Of a stretch of DNA of 64,000 nucleotides, positions 39,701 through 50,407 are shown one piece after another. Under the pieces are notes generated by a model, which saw nothing but the letters and a program-made list of their open reading frames with translations, was not told the origin of the DNA and made no database searches. Made by a program: the position numbers and the translations under genes. The stretch's first letter is position 1. Every line of letters starts with the position of its first letter. Source of the DNA: Roridomyces roridus (Eukaryota > Basidiomycota > Agaricomycetes > Agaricales > Mycenaceae); NCBI GenBank assembly GCA_029378245.1, contig JARKIF010000008.1:372001-436000 (forward strand), in the 5' to 3' direction.

Positions 39701-42700
39701 ATGTCGTCTGAGCCATCCGAGCGCAAGGAAGTAGATGCTTTCCTTAATTTCTTTGCGAGCTTCGACCTGTTACGGCCTGTTGCGACGATCGCCGACCTCA
39801 GCGATGGTACAGCACTCTTCGAGGTCCTGTCGCTAGTGTGCGAAATACATCTCCGCGTTCGTGAATCTGCTCGTTAACACGCGTTCTACAGCGATGCAGA
39901 CTACTTTCGACAAACGACTCGCCCATCTGCTCAACCCTCCGACAATTGGGTCCTTCGATTCAGCGCGCTCAAGCGTCTGTACCGTCTAATGACACAGTAC
40001 TTTGCCGACGTCCTCCAGAAACCAACGAGCGGTCTCGAAGTACCGGACCTCCAGGCCATCGCAAAAGACCATGCGGTTCAGGCCACCCTCACCATGTGCC
40101 GCCTAACAATTGCTATTGGTGTCCAATGCGAGAAAAACAAGGAATTCATAGACAAGATTCAAGGGCTCAGTGAAACGGACCAGCATCATCTCATGAAGGC
40201 CATAGAGCAGGCGCGTTTTGTCCGCCCTCACGTTGCCGCGCAGCCCGTACTTATTCACAATTAGGTCATGGTGCGAATTAACGTGAGCTCTGGTGTAGAC
40301 GTTGGCGAGGCAAGCATGACCGAGTGAGTGAGTCATGGGTTGCTACCAGGAACGCACTTATATTTCCTAGGGACGACCACTACTATCAAATCCAGTCGGA
40401 GAGAAGTCAAGTACTTTCCGAGAAGGAGACACTCGAGAAAGTGTATCAAGCCCTGCTGGAGGAGCACCGGACTCTCCAAACGTCTCATGATGACGTCGTC
40501 TCTGAGAAAGAGGATGCTGTTGCGCGTCTCAAAGATGTCAAGCGGGAGGTCGACACGAGAAGAAGTGACAAGGGGGACGGTGCGCTCAGAGGAGAGATCG
40601 ACCGATTACGGGCTGATTTGTGAGTCAACCATTACCTCCAGAATCTTCCTGAGACCGTTCATCTAGGCAGAAGAGCGAAGATAACCTCGCCATTGCCGAG
40701 TCCGATTTGGATAAACATGTACATCTGGTTACCGACTTGACCAAGAGAAATGAGGAGCTTCAAGTGCAAGCCGACGAAGCTGTCCGATTGAAGGACAAGG
40801 TCGACGAGTAAGCAACCGAACATACGCATGGGACTACCATTCATTTCTTCCCCAGATACCGACACGCCGCTGATAAGCTGCAGAAAACGGAAAACGTGAT
40901 TGAAAAATACAAGAAAAAGTTGCAAGAGAGCGCAGAGCTACGGCAGAATGTCAAGGCACTCGAGAAGCAGAACGCAGATCTTGTGGACACAAATGCTTCT
41001 CTAGAAGAAGAGTACCGCAAAGTCGCTGCCTTTAAACCGCTCATGGAGTCGTACAAGAGCCAAATCGCCGAGCTCGAGACCAAACACTCTGCGCGGGCAC
41101 AGGAAATCGACACCCTCAAGTTCGAGCTGGGAGAGAGCAAAAATAAGCTCAAGATTGCCACGGACGAGCGTGAGAGGGACTCTGAAACGCTCGAGTTGTA
41201 CCAGGAGCGGGTTCGCGAACTCGAATTGTCGTCGCAACGGCCCGTTGGCACCACTAGCAAGAAGCCGGCTGATGCCGACGGTGCCGCAGACGAGGCCGAG
41301 CCCGAGTCGCTAGTCACTTTGGGCGGCGAATTGGACGATTCAGATGATCATGCCGGTCAAGGGCTCGGTGGGGAGCTGGATGACGCTATCAGCGGAACTA
41401 CGATGACCGACCTCAAGCTGCAGATCCGCAAGCTCAAGAGAGAGTTGGAAGCCGTCAAGAAGAACGAGGCGGATGCGAGCCGAGTACTTGTATTGGAGAA
41501 TCTTCTGGAAGATGCAAACCGGATGAAGAGCCGCTATGAAAATGACTACCTGACGGCACATCGAGAGAAGTTGGTATTACAGAGGGATCTGGAGGAGATC
41601 AGGAGCGGAAAATCCATGGGTGATGGGTTAGTGGCTTCACTTCAGTCTTGCCCTTGCTAACCATTTTCAGTGCCGAGGCTGCTATCGCGCTACGACAACG
41701 ATTGAACGAAACCATCGATCAATTGGATGCCATACGGAAAGAGCATGCAGAACTCGAAGTACAGTTTGAAACGCAAAGTCGAGAGCTGACCATTGCCAAA
41801 TCTGATTGCAAGTTGCCTTGTAGCTGCAGTCGGACCTCTCTAACGACCTCCTCTAGTGAATCTTGTCAACAAGGATCAATTGGATATCCTCAATTCTCTA
41901 CGAGAATCCGTCAACGAGGACAAGGTCGGGCTGGAGACAGACGTGGACCGTCTCAAGCAGCAAAACAAGGAGCTGAGCGATAAGAATCGCATGCAGCTTG
42001 AACAAGTCAATGCTCTGTTGCTCGAGAAGGTGAGCATGCAGACAGAGGGCATCGGGCATCGGGAGAAGATGCTCCAACGCGAGCGTGACTTTGGGTACGC
42101 AGGCTTGGCTCACATCCAGTTTTCCTCGCTGATACAAAAAAGCGATCTGCGCGCCACATTGTCTGGCAAAGATCTGCCTGAAGATATCAAATCGCGTCTG
42201 CTTGCGCTCCATGAGGACAATGTGAACCTGAAAGAGGCCAACAAGACGGCGCAGGCGCAGCTCACCAAAGCTCGTGCGGTATGTATCCAATTTCCGTGGA
42301 TGCGACCAGTTTTTTCGAGCATGTACAGTTCATCAAATCGCAAGATAAACTCTTCAAAGAGCAGCATGCCGCCCAAGCTCTCACAGTTCCATCGGTAAGT
42401 CTTGTTCGAGCTCGGCCGGCTCTCGATACTCAGCTTCGAGTAGGGCACGTTTGAAGAGGCCGAGACGAGCTTCCGCTCACAAATCAAGATCCTGGAGGAG
42501 GAGCTGACGCGGCAGAAGGTATGTAGTCCTCCTTCTCGAGGTGCCCACTCATATTTGTTTTAGCGGCTGAATACCGAATCGACGAGGAGATATCGTCGGG
42601 AGCAGGAGCTTATGTTGGGCGCGGTGCATGCCATCGGGATGCGGACTGCCCGTAATCATCTGGGTGCCCCACAACAACAACCAACAAGTTGGATGAACAT

Positions 42701-42737
42701 ACAACGGAAGACAATGTCGCATACTCTTTCACGGTAA
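39701..42737 (+). CDS. HOOK family dynein adaptor
   Basis: Hook proteins link cytoplasmic dynein/dynactin to early endosomes. Starts MSSEPSERKEVDAFLNFFAS. The N-terminal HOOK (calponin-like) domain continues with LFEVLSLVDADYFR, NWVLRFSALKRLYRLMTQYF and IAIGVQCEKNKEFIDKIQGL. From about residue 150 to 720 it is almost entirely heptad-type coiled coil (repeated QLRLEEE/KDKVDEYRH-like segments, QESAELRQNVKALEKQNADL), broken by an acidic Gly-rich stretch (DADGAADEAEPES). The C-terminus carries basic residues and Q-rich APQQQPT. About ten introns, one with a possible GC donor (40211-40264). Length and order fit fungal HookA. Confidence 0.85.
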
Positions 42738-42800
42738 TTTCTATTAGACCTACATTCATGCTATACCCTCCCTCATCTGTGCATTATTTACCTACATGTA

Positions 42801-43424
42801 TTAGAACATAGTCTGATCGTTTTCGATTTTCCACACTGGCTCGACATTGGTTTGTGCTGCGTCCAGAGTGTCTGCCTCAGATGCCCTGATATTGCTCGGT
42901 TTGAGCCCCAGAGTAGAACATAGAGCCCTGTATCGAGACTGTATTTGTCGTGACAGTTTCAGGATGTCGAGCTCTGAATCGGATGCCGAAGGATTGACTT
43001 GAGGAAACTGCGAGATGAGGTCGAGAAGATGTCGGATATGATGGGCCTTGCGCGTTTTACTCGTTGTTGCCAGCTGCGACCAAGAAAAAAAGACTTACAG
43101 CTCGACTGGAGCAAGGTCAGATCGTGTGCTTGATTGAAGACAATCTCACGCACTCCTCTTCTCTTCCTAGGCTCGTGTAGATGGTCTTCCATGTGAGCGC
43201 AAAGGTCTCGTAAAATGCAAGCTCCTCCCACAACTCAAAGCCCTTTTCGCGGCCGAGAGCGCGACCCTCGATCAGCCCATGAATACGTCCATGAGCGAAA
43301 CCTTCTTGATATCCCGAGTCGTATAAACTACAGCAAGGTCAGAACTCCTCACATGGTCCCCATTTCGTGGGACGGACGTTTGCTCCAGATGCACGAGCGT
43401 TTCGAGGTCAAAGTCTTGGGACAT
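42801..43424 (-). CDS. LTO1: Lto1/ORAOV1-like Fe-S maturation adaptor
   Basis: Lto1 with Yae1 links the cytosolic Fe-S assembly (CIA) machinery to the ABC protein Rli1. The spliced N-terminus is MSQDFDLETLVHLEQTLYDS, then GYQEGFAHGRIHGLIEGRAL and GREKGFELWEELAFYETFA: the deca-GX3-type glycine repeat (GxxxGxxxGxxxEGxxLG) that defines the family. A further intron (donor after GREEEC) leads to ATTSKTRKAHHIRHLLDLI and the C-terminus NDQTMF. About 155 aa. HOOK ends 63 bp away on the opposite strand; the MYND gene ends 52 bp upstream on the same strand. Confidence 0.82.
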
Positions 43425-43476
43425 GACTGATCGATCAAGACCCCTAATCATGGATAAACAACCTCAGATTCAACAA

Positions 43477-44216
43477 CTACGGTCCAAAGGTCTCGAAGAA
43501 ATTGGACATGACTGCAATGTCCGCCATAGACGCGTCTTCGTATATCTCCGAGTGTAAACACCCTTTCTCTCTCAGCACCAACACATTCCCTGCCCAAGGA
43601 ATGCACATTCGCCCTCCCGTTAAGTTGACGATGCACTGATTCAAAGGCGACCCATCGAGCCGGAATTCGCTGCCGTGCATGACGGCCAATGCATGCTCAT
43701 GCGGGTACAAGCGACCACCAAACCTGCTCAAATACTTCATCTCAAGCCCTCGAAGATATCGCTGCACGGTCTCCGAGTCGAGCTCGTAGTACTGCTTGGG
43801 CACGAAACCGTCTCCATCCTCGTCGATCTTGATTTTGTACGGAATATCCACTAGAACGGGTGTCGTGGCGTCTACTGGGAACAGCAGAGCTTTAAGCGTT
43901 GAGTGGGTCGTCTTTCGGCACACCCGCTTGTGGCTGACCCAGTCCTATCGAGAGATCAAGGCGACGAATACCAAAACTCGGAAATGATTACAGCCGCCAT
44001 ATGTTCGGAGGAGCAGTAATACGCCTCGTGGCAGCGCGAACACCGCAGAGACGTCAGCTTGCCGCAACGAGTACACGGTCTCCCATTTGGTTTGGGCATG
44101 GAGGACTTGAGAGTGCTGGAGACGATGGCAAAGATAATGAGAAGGAGTAACAAGAGATCCAACGACATGGTGGTCTGAATTTGAGGACTGGATACACGTG
44201 TAGTTCGCGAGGCCAT
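43477..44216 (-). CDS. MYND zinc-finger protein with N-terminal hydrophobic segment
   Basis: Starts MASRTTRVSSPQIQTTMSLD, with a likely signal anchor LLLLLLIIFAIVSSTL. The MYND finger follows: CTRCGKLTSLRCSRCHEAYY then C..EH, and after an intron DWVSHKRVCRK. The remaining 140 aa (PVDATTPVLVDIPYKIKIDE ... PLNQCIVNLTGGRM) resemble the C-terminal region often found after MYND fingers in Agaricomycetes but have no named function. If the first ATG is used, it overlaps the CorA stop codon by one base (TGATG); the second Met at 44169 is a more ordinary start. MYND fingers usually bind proline-rich partners. Confidence 0.7.
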
Positions 44217-45872
44217 CAACGCTGAGCAGAAACTGCTCTGCGTGCACCCAGCACTTTCTTGACGTGGTGCACAACAGCAATAATATCAGAGTGCAGGAAT
44301 AGTGGCACAATGACGGCCATGACGGGCAGGGATATGATCCAAAACCTGGAGATTTTCAGCAAGTAACGAATGGATTATTGATACGTACAGCAATTCACTG
44401 TGGTCTTGAACGGAATCCATCGAGGCGAAATTCATGCCCTATTGAAAGAGTTGTAAGGACTTCAAGAACAACAGCAAAACACATACAAAATAACCGGTCA
44501 AAAGAGTCAGCGGTAGAAAGATGATGGTAGCCAAAGTGAGTCGGCGCATAACTTGGTTCATTTCGTAGGAAGCCATCTGCAGAAAAATTAAGTCTGTCCA
44601 AGCGGAAGACAAAAATGCTTGCACATTGAACGCATAGTTGATAAGATTTTCTGAGATACCAGAAAACATGTCCAGACTCGTCAACACAAAATCCAGATGA
44701 TCCTGGACGTCGGCCAGATAAACCTTGGCTTGTGAGCTCATGTACCCATTATCTGAAGGCCATCCTAAAGGCGCGCATCGCTGCTGATCATATTCTCTCA
44801 GGCCGTTGACCAGACTCCTAATGGGTTCGACGGTACGCTTGTTGAGGATGAGGTCGCCCGAGAGGATATGTAAACTTCGGACTGTCGACATGCCTGGCTT
44901 GAGAAGAATATCGTGCTCGATTTTGAGCAGTTTATCCTGGTAAGAGTCCAGGATTTCTACTATTCTGTCGACGACTGGGGGATTCTCAGCAAAACTCGGA
45001 GAACAGGGAATAAAATAAACCGACTCAGGTCAAGGATAGCCTCTACGAGGATTGCTGGATCTTGAGAGGTACGGAGAACTGAATCATGCCGTTGCAAACG
45101 TTGCATGACTGGCTCTGTGAATCTGAGATCGGGAGTAGGATGAATAGAAATCACAGTTCCTGTGTGTCATGAAGTCTGGCTTAGACGTGTAGAGGCCCAA
45201 GAGCACCTTCTCGCAGCAGAAATATAAACATAGGCTCGTGATTGACTAGGATCCTGTCGCCTTTAGTGAGGGCTGCAATGCGACGGATCTGTTGCTGGCG
45301 AGCCTGGAAGCGACGTGAAATGGAGCCGGCTCTGCCCAAGTCGGATTCTTTGGACACAGGATAATTTTCGACGTCATTGCATCGGGCGATATAATCGACT
45401 GGAAGTTTGGTCGGACCGTCGTGCAGTGTGTGGCACAAGACACGGAGGAATAAATGTTGAGGGTAGTAGTCTGCCTTGCTCTGATGATGCGGGTCATCCT
45501 GAAGAATGTCCTCGAGAGCAAGAGAGTGGAGATCTACTGATATAAGGACGCGTTCATTGAACGAAGGCACCCACCATATCGCAACGCCAATGCACTGAGG
45601 ACGTCCCAAGAGATTCCCCCCACATTGATCCAACGAATGGCATCTACCTGCCCTGCTTCAATGGATTTCACAAAGTCCACATTGGACATGGTCTTTTGCG
45701 AGACGTTGTCAGTCGAGTATTCGGTAACTTGAATGAGACATTGCTGGTGATAATGCGAGTATTTCTCGTCAGCACCGTCGGCCCTTGGGTTGATTCCTGG
45801 CTCAGATCCAATGGTAGGTCGAGAGTTGTAGTGCAGGGAGTGGGCACTGGAGGTGGAACTTGAAGAGTGCAT
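44216..45872 (-). CDS. CorA-type magnesium transporter (Alr/Mnr-like)
   Basis: Magnesium channel of the CorA/Alr superfamily. The start MHSSSSTSSAHSLHYNSRP is chosen as the first in-frame ATG. The cytosolic domain shows RWINVGGISWDVLSALALRY, LHSLALEDILQDDPHHQSK, YYPQHLFLRVLCHTL and MFIFLLREGTVISIHPTPDL. The stalk helix has LDSYQDKLLKIEHDILLKP. The first TM segment ends in LTGYFGMNFASMDS: the GMN selectivity signature. The second TM is FWIISLPVMAVIVPLFLHS. Introns are short; all frames connect. A possible alternative N-terminus would reach into the RTCA promoter, which leaves only 60 bp. Confidence 0.88.
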
Positions 45873-45932
45873 GATGTCAGACTCAATGGAATGATGGCCG
45901 ATCAATCACCAGAGCTTTCAACCAGACGCGTC

Positions 45933-47283
45933 CATGTTCACGCTCATAGACGGCAGCGTGCTCGAAGGAGGGGGTACGCTCAAAAACAATCTTCAGACTC
46001 TCTTCTCATATGACTTTTCTAAGGCCAGATTCTCCGGTAGGTAGGCCACCACTTGAAGTTGGAATTCTCTCGAGTCATAATGCAGCAATTCTGTTTCTCT
46101 TTCTGCGCTCCTTGGTAAACCTATATCCATACACAAGGTACGCCACGGTAGACACAGTCAAATATCTCCCCCTGCACTCCTGGGTAGACCCATATTCATG
46201 CCAGGTTCGCAACGGCAGGAAACCACCCGGCTTGAAAAACCAGCACAGAACAGGTAAACCCCGATCGTCTTTTTTTGTATCATTTAACACTGAACCAGGC
46301 ATCCAACTCGCCGCCGAAATCGCGTCTGCTCATCTCACCGGTGCGAAGAATGGATCCAGTGCAATTGATTTTGTCCCAGGTCCAATAAAGCCAGGAAATT
46401 ACATGGCAGACTCGGTCACTGCAGGCGCCACAACACTCCTCCTCCAAATATCCCTCCCAATCCTACTCTTCAGCTCCTCCCCGACACCTAGTAGCCTGAG
46501 GCTTTTGGGCGGCACCAACTGCACTATGGCTCCTCAAATTGACTACATCCAACGCGTCTTCTTGCCTTTTGCGACGCGCCACTTTGACCTCAAAGTCGAC
46601 TTGGAGCTACGCAAGCGGGGCTATTTCCCGAAAGGCGGCGGTGAGGTGCACGTTACCGTGTTGCCTCGCGCTACAGCGCTCAAGAGTGTCAGCTTGTTGG
46701 AGCGCGGCACTGTCTCTTCTATACGAGGAATAGCTCATGTCGCGGGGCTCCCTGCACACCTCGGTAAGACCATGGCCGAGGGTGCCACGCGGCGTTTGGC
46801 ACAGAGTGGATATGCCGACTCTGTCGAGATTGAAAGCACCCGTGAAAAGAATGACAATACCGCCGGAGCTGGCAGCGGTATCGTCCTCTGGGCTGAACTG
46901 TCGGGTGGAGGAATAATAGGTGCAAGTGCTGTGGGTAAAAAGGGTGCATCTGCCAATGCAGTGGGCGAGGAAGCTGCCAACGAACTCATCAAAGGACTCG
47001 AGGCAGGTGGGGTGGTCGACGAGTGGCTACAAGATCAGGTCATCCTCTTCATGTGTCTGGCCGAGGGCACATCCGAAATAAATTGCGGCAAACTCGGTCT
47101 AACGCTGCACACCAAGTAGGCTGCTCGATCGCGCAGAACAAGGGTACTGACCTCCTTCCTCGCAGAACAGCCATTTGGATAGCAGAGCAACTGACCGAGG
47201 CCAGATTCGAGGTCACTGTCGACGATTCAGGGCACACGATCGTTCGCTGTACAGGCATAGGCTACACGGGTCGCGGTTTATAA
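45933..47283 (+). CDS. RTCA: RNA 3'-terminal phosphate cyclase (RtcA/RTCA)
   Basis: Converts RNA 3'-phosphate into a 2',3'-cyclic phosphate using ATP. Exon 1 encodes MFTLIDGSVLEGGG, exon 2 is a 13-nt microexon (46024-46036) supplying part of GQILR, and exon 3 gives NSVSLSALLGKPISIHK. Then VRNGRKPPGLKNQH, TGIQLAAEIASAHLTGAK, LLGGTNCTMAPQIDYIQRVF and RGYFPKGGGEVHV follow. GGTN...APQIDY separates the catalytic RtcA class from the non-catalytic Rcl1 class. Near the C-terminus, TLHTK joins TAIWIAEQLTEARFEV and carries the histidine expected to be adenylylated. Confidence 0.9.
46024..46036 (+). other. 13-nt microexon of RTCA
   Basis: GCCAGATTCTCCG is flanked by TTTCTAAG upstream and GTAGGT downstream. 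Including it yields GGGQILRNSVSLSALL, the exact family motif; skipping it destroys the motif. Confidence 0.82.
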
Positions 47284-47336
47284 AATAGATAGCGATTATA
47301 TGCGCAGGCTAATGTACATGTACAGCATATACTGCA

Positions 47337-48752
47337 TTACCGGTTCCAGGAGAGTAGTGACATGTCGCCGAGGCGTCTAAGAGGAGATGTTAGACGTGCT
47401 CCACCGCTGTCAAGCCGGTACTCACCTAGGCTTGATAAGATGGCGAGCAGTGCCGGCGATGGCAAGCAAAACAAAGACGGATGCTGCTCCGACGTATGCC
47501 CATCCGAGGAACGAGTTCTTCCCGCCGATCCACGAAACGGTGGAGATGACAACCGATTTAGTTCCCTTGTACGGAAGCACCGGATAGTCTGTGGGTCCGT
47601 CAGCGGCATAAACGCGTCGGAGTTTGTGTACCCACTCAGTCCAATGATGATTTGATATCTTCCCGCAGTCATCACGTCGTTGTCGTTTCTTCCGTACAGT
47701 TTGGTGAAGGTGGGGAGACCAGCCGTGCGCATCCAATTCTGGAAACGCTCGTCCGTCTTGAAATTCGGTGGCCGCAGGGTGTCATTGTTGTATTCCGGGA
47801 AGCGGAGGGCCCAGTTGGGCGGCGGAACAATGTCAGAATACGACTTGTATACGCCTTTGGCCACTGGGTCATCCGTGTATTTCTTGGCCTCCCCGGGCCA
47901 AGCAATGCCCTGGTCCGAGAATTGATATTCCGTCTCTGTGGTATCTGAGCCCGGATTCTGCAGGACAGGGTTGGAGAATGTATCTGGAAAGATGTCAAAT
48001 CCATGACGAGAGCAAAGCGACATGCATACCGTTGAATAGGGAGTTAGCAATCAGGCCGCAGGGATAGACAGCCTTGCCGTTAATAGTGGCAAGTGGATCG
48101 CAATCTCCGCCTTTGAGGGAGCTGTTACTGACAAAATCGCCCTTGAGTTGGTTCGTGTCGAGACTCTTCACGTAGCGGCGGTGGTTCTGGAAGAAATTCG
48201 TGAGCTTGTAGTAAAGCAGAACCGTCGGGTCGATGTTTGCTGGAATGTCGAATTGAATGATGCACTGCTTCTTGCTCGACACATCCGTTACAGTGTCGTT
48301 GTTGGTGTTGTCGAGAAAGGCGTATGTAGGAGCGGTTATGGTATGACCCGAGTCCTTGGAGCGCATATGGTAGCTGTACTTGGACGAAGGCATGGCCTGG
48401 AAGTCCAAGGAGCCGTTGGCGGTCGAAGGCGTCAGGTTTTCACACTCGGTGTAGTCGAGCGTGATCTGGGAGACGAGGGACGAGCCCCATATCAGGAGAC
48501 CGCCGATGGGTCCGAAGAGGATGCCAATGATAAAGAGGGTGGGCAGGACGGTCTTGGGAGTGAGGATGGGCTGCCAGGCCTTGAGCCGCTGCTGCTTGAA
48601 TGCGGTGTCTGTAGAGACGGTCAATAGGTGCCCTGCGCGAGCCGGGGGGAAAACGTGCTTGCAGGTCGTCTCCAGCCACCCTTCTCCTTGTTCTGGTCTG
48701 AAGAGTCATCCGTGGACTCTGTCCGCTTCGGTTTCCGGTTGAAGAGGCCCAT
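47337..48752 (-). CDS. CDC50: Cdc50/Lem3 family P4-ATPase (flippase) subunit
   Basis: Partner of P4-ATPases needed for ER exit and phospholipid flipping. Starts MGLFNRKPKRTESTDDSSDQ. The family core is AFKQQRLKAWQPILTPKTVL, TM1 LFIIGILFGPIGGLLIWGSS, the ectodomain with YYKLTNFFQNHRRYVKSLD, CDPLATINGKAVYPCGLIAN, NYPVLPYKGTKSVVISTVSW and LGWAYVGAASVFVLLAIAG (TM2). The last short exon encodes RLGDMSLLSWNR. The exon 1-2 junction is uncertain: the best intron (about 46 nt, branch TATTGACC, acceptor CTCTACAG) would give RRPAS-T-TAFKQQ only if one base were dropped, whereas a longer alternative keeps frame. Confidence 0.9.
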
Positions 48753-48816
48753 GATGATGGTGGCCAAGAGTAAGCAGTGTGATTATTTGGTCCGACTTTA
48801 TATTCCTCCTCCTGCC

Positions 48817-49269
48817 ATGACAGCGCCCGACTCTCCTCGCTCTTCTCAATCGCCGCCTCCCTCCGGCACGCAGGGAGACCTCGAGCTTGAGCTCATGGGC
48901 CTTGCCAATGCCTTGTACAATCTCGGCACAACCGTCATCAACGACTCGACCAAGGAACGCGACAAACCCGGTGGTGGAAAGCAGGTCGGCCTTCGTGTAA
49001 ACGAGGTCATAAACCACCTCGGGGCCATCGAGGAAATGGCTAGCACCATGACCACGATGATACCCATGCAGGTGCTCGCCGACATCGACAACGCCAGGAA
49101 TCCGATGCAGCTTACCCGCGAGCGCCTAGAGCGTGCTGCCACAGAGAATCAATTCATGAACGGAAAGATTGTCGCAATCGAGTCTTATCGAAACTACCTC
49201 AACGATGCTCTAATTCAGAGTTTCCCCGAGTTGGAGCAGGCCATACGGCCAGCCAAGGAGGAGTCCTAA
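48817..49269 (+). CDS. MED10: Mediator complex subunit 10
   Basis: Middle-module subunit of Mediator, the bridge between activators and RNA polymerase II. Intronless, 150 aa. Starts MTAPDSPRSSQSPPPSGTQG, then LELELMGLANALYNLGTTV, GLRVNEVINHLGAIEEMAS, IPMQVLADIDNARNPMQLT and NGKIVAIESYRNYLNDAL, ending FPELEQAIRPAKEES. The 'IP-x-VL-x-DID-x-x-RNP' stretch is diagnostic. The start is 64 bp from the divergent CDC50 start. The stop TAA (49267-49269) overlaps the stop of the convergent downstream gene. Confidence 0.88.
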   Translation: MTAPDSPRSSQSPPPSGTQGDLELELMGLANALYNLGTTVINDSTKERDKPGGGKQVGLRVNEVINHLGAIEEMASTMTTMIPMQVLADIDNARNPMQLTRERLERAATENQFMNGKIVAIESYRNYLNDALIQSFPELEQAIRPAKEES

Positions 49270-50342
49270 TCTAGCATATCTATGCTCGAGTACATGTACA
49301 TCCCCTTCATTCCTCCCGCCATTCCCGCCATTCCTTCCAGACTGTTTCTCCTCTGCTTCATCCTATACGACTCGGGCGACGACGACGGCATCTCGGCGCT
49401 GGACTGAGATGTCAATGAACTCGTACTTGCGACGGCGCTCGCTGCTCTTGCTTTCGGCCGTGGCGCTAATGCTCTGCAAACCAGGGCGGGTTGGCTTGCT
49501 CGACGCCTTCCGGCAGCCTCCCGATCCCCCCGCATTCGGTACTTTGACGGACGCTTCGCATCGAGGAGTGCGGTGTCGACGTTGATGCTCGCTGCTGGGA
49601 GTTTGGTGCTTTGGGAGCGAAGAACTCGTCGGGGACGTGGTGCTGGGGTCGGTGAAGAAGAAGGCATTTGTTCGGAGCGGTTGCCTGCACGGATCGGAAG
49701 TGGTGTAGGCGTTACGTCGACTTTCTGGATCGTTTTCTGGCGCTTGACCGGCCTGTCTTCTTCTTCTTCGCGTTCTTCCGTGAGACGCTCCAAACGCGGT
49801 GTCCCGGGCGTCCCGTACATTTTCAAGATCCTCCGCCTTCGCCTTTCCAAAGGGCTGGTGGGTGGTGTCTTGTCCTTTTCTTCGTCGGCGTCAACCTCGC
49901 TGACAAACCTGCGGTCTGCACGCTGGACCCGCGGCACCACCATTTCCTTCCTCAAGCCCACGACAAACTCTATCTCATGCCGAATGGCACTGTCCGTGCG
50001 TGTGCGATTGGTGGAAATGCGCAGCACTGCAGGTAGCTTGGCGTTGAGCGATTCCGCGACAGCTATGAGTGCGTTACGAGACATGCTGATGAGATCTTCG
50101 TGGCAGCAGAAGGGGAGCGTCGTGAGGGCCGTGATGACGACTGCGTCCTCGACGGGATCTTCGTTCTGCAAGGCCATGCATGCTCTTACGGGCGTGGTAT
50201 CCGGTGGTGTATCAACTACTGGGTCGGGCTCGGGTTTTCCGTAGCGACAAGGCTCTTGTTGACGGTTGACCGGTCTCAGCCTATCGAGTTTGAAGAAGAG
50301 ACGGCGGACTGGGGTAAACGGGATGTTGGGGGCCTTGGGCAT
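49266..50342 (-). CDS. Unrecognised basic, low-complexity protein (358 aa)
   Basis: A single-exon ORF that starts MPKAPNIPFTPVRRLFFKLD. The N-terminal 140 aa look ordered (AVVITALTTLPFCCHEDLIS, SRNALIAVAESLNAKLPAVL, RTRTDSAIRHEIEFVVGLRK). The rest is Arg/Ser/Pro-rich and probably disordered, with a bipartite-like basic run PLERRRRRILKMYG and KRQKTIQKV that could be a nuclear signal. The last 30 residues repeat Gly-Met (GMAGMAGGMKGMYMY). I do not recognise a family. Intactness of the frame over 1 kb, a proper ATG and correct spacing to its neighbours (65 bp from SUV3, overlapping stop with MED10) argue that it is real. Confidence 0.65.
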   Translation of the reverse strand: MPKAPNIPFTPVRRLFFKLDRLRPVNRQQEPCRYGKPEPDPVVDTPPDTTPVRACMALQNEDPVEDAVVITALTTLPFCCHEDLISMSRNALIAVAESLNAKLPAVLRISTNRTRTDSAIRHEIEFVVGLRKEMVVPRVQRADRRFVSEVDADEEKDKTPPTSPLERRRRRILKMYGTPGTPRLERLTEEREEEEDRPVKRQKTIQKVDVTPTPLPIRAGNRSEQMPSSSPTPAPRPRRVLRSQSTKLPAASINVDTALLDAKRPSKYRMRGDREAAGRRRASQPALVCRALAPRPKARAASAVASTSSLTSQSSAEMPSSSPESYRMKQRRNSLEGMAGMAGGMKGMYMYSSIDMLD

Positions 50343-50407
50343 GGTGGCGGGAAGGAAGGTGGAGAGGTGGCTGACATGATTGGAGGTGTTTATATTGTGT
50401 TTAGATT

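Noticed and set aside
45180..45260. Premature stop in the CorA-like gene after GALGPLHV
   Set aside because: A 47-nt intron starting GTGCTC removes this stretch and joins LLREG to TVISIHP.
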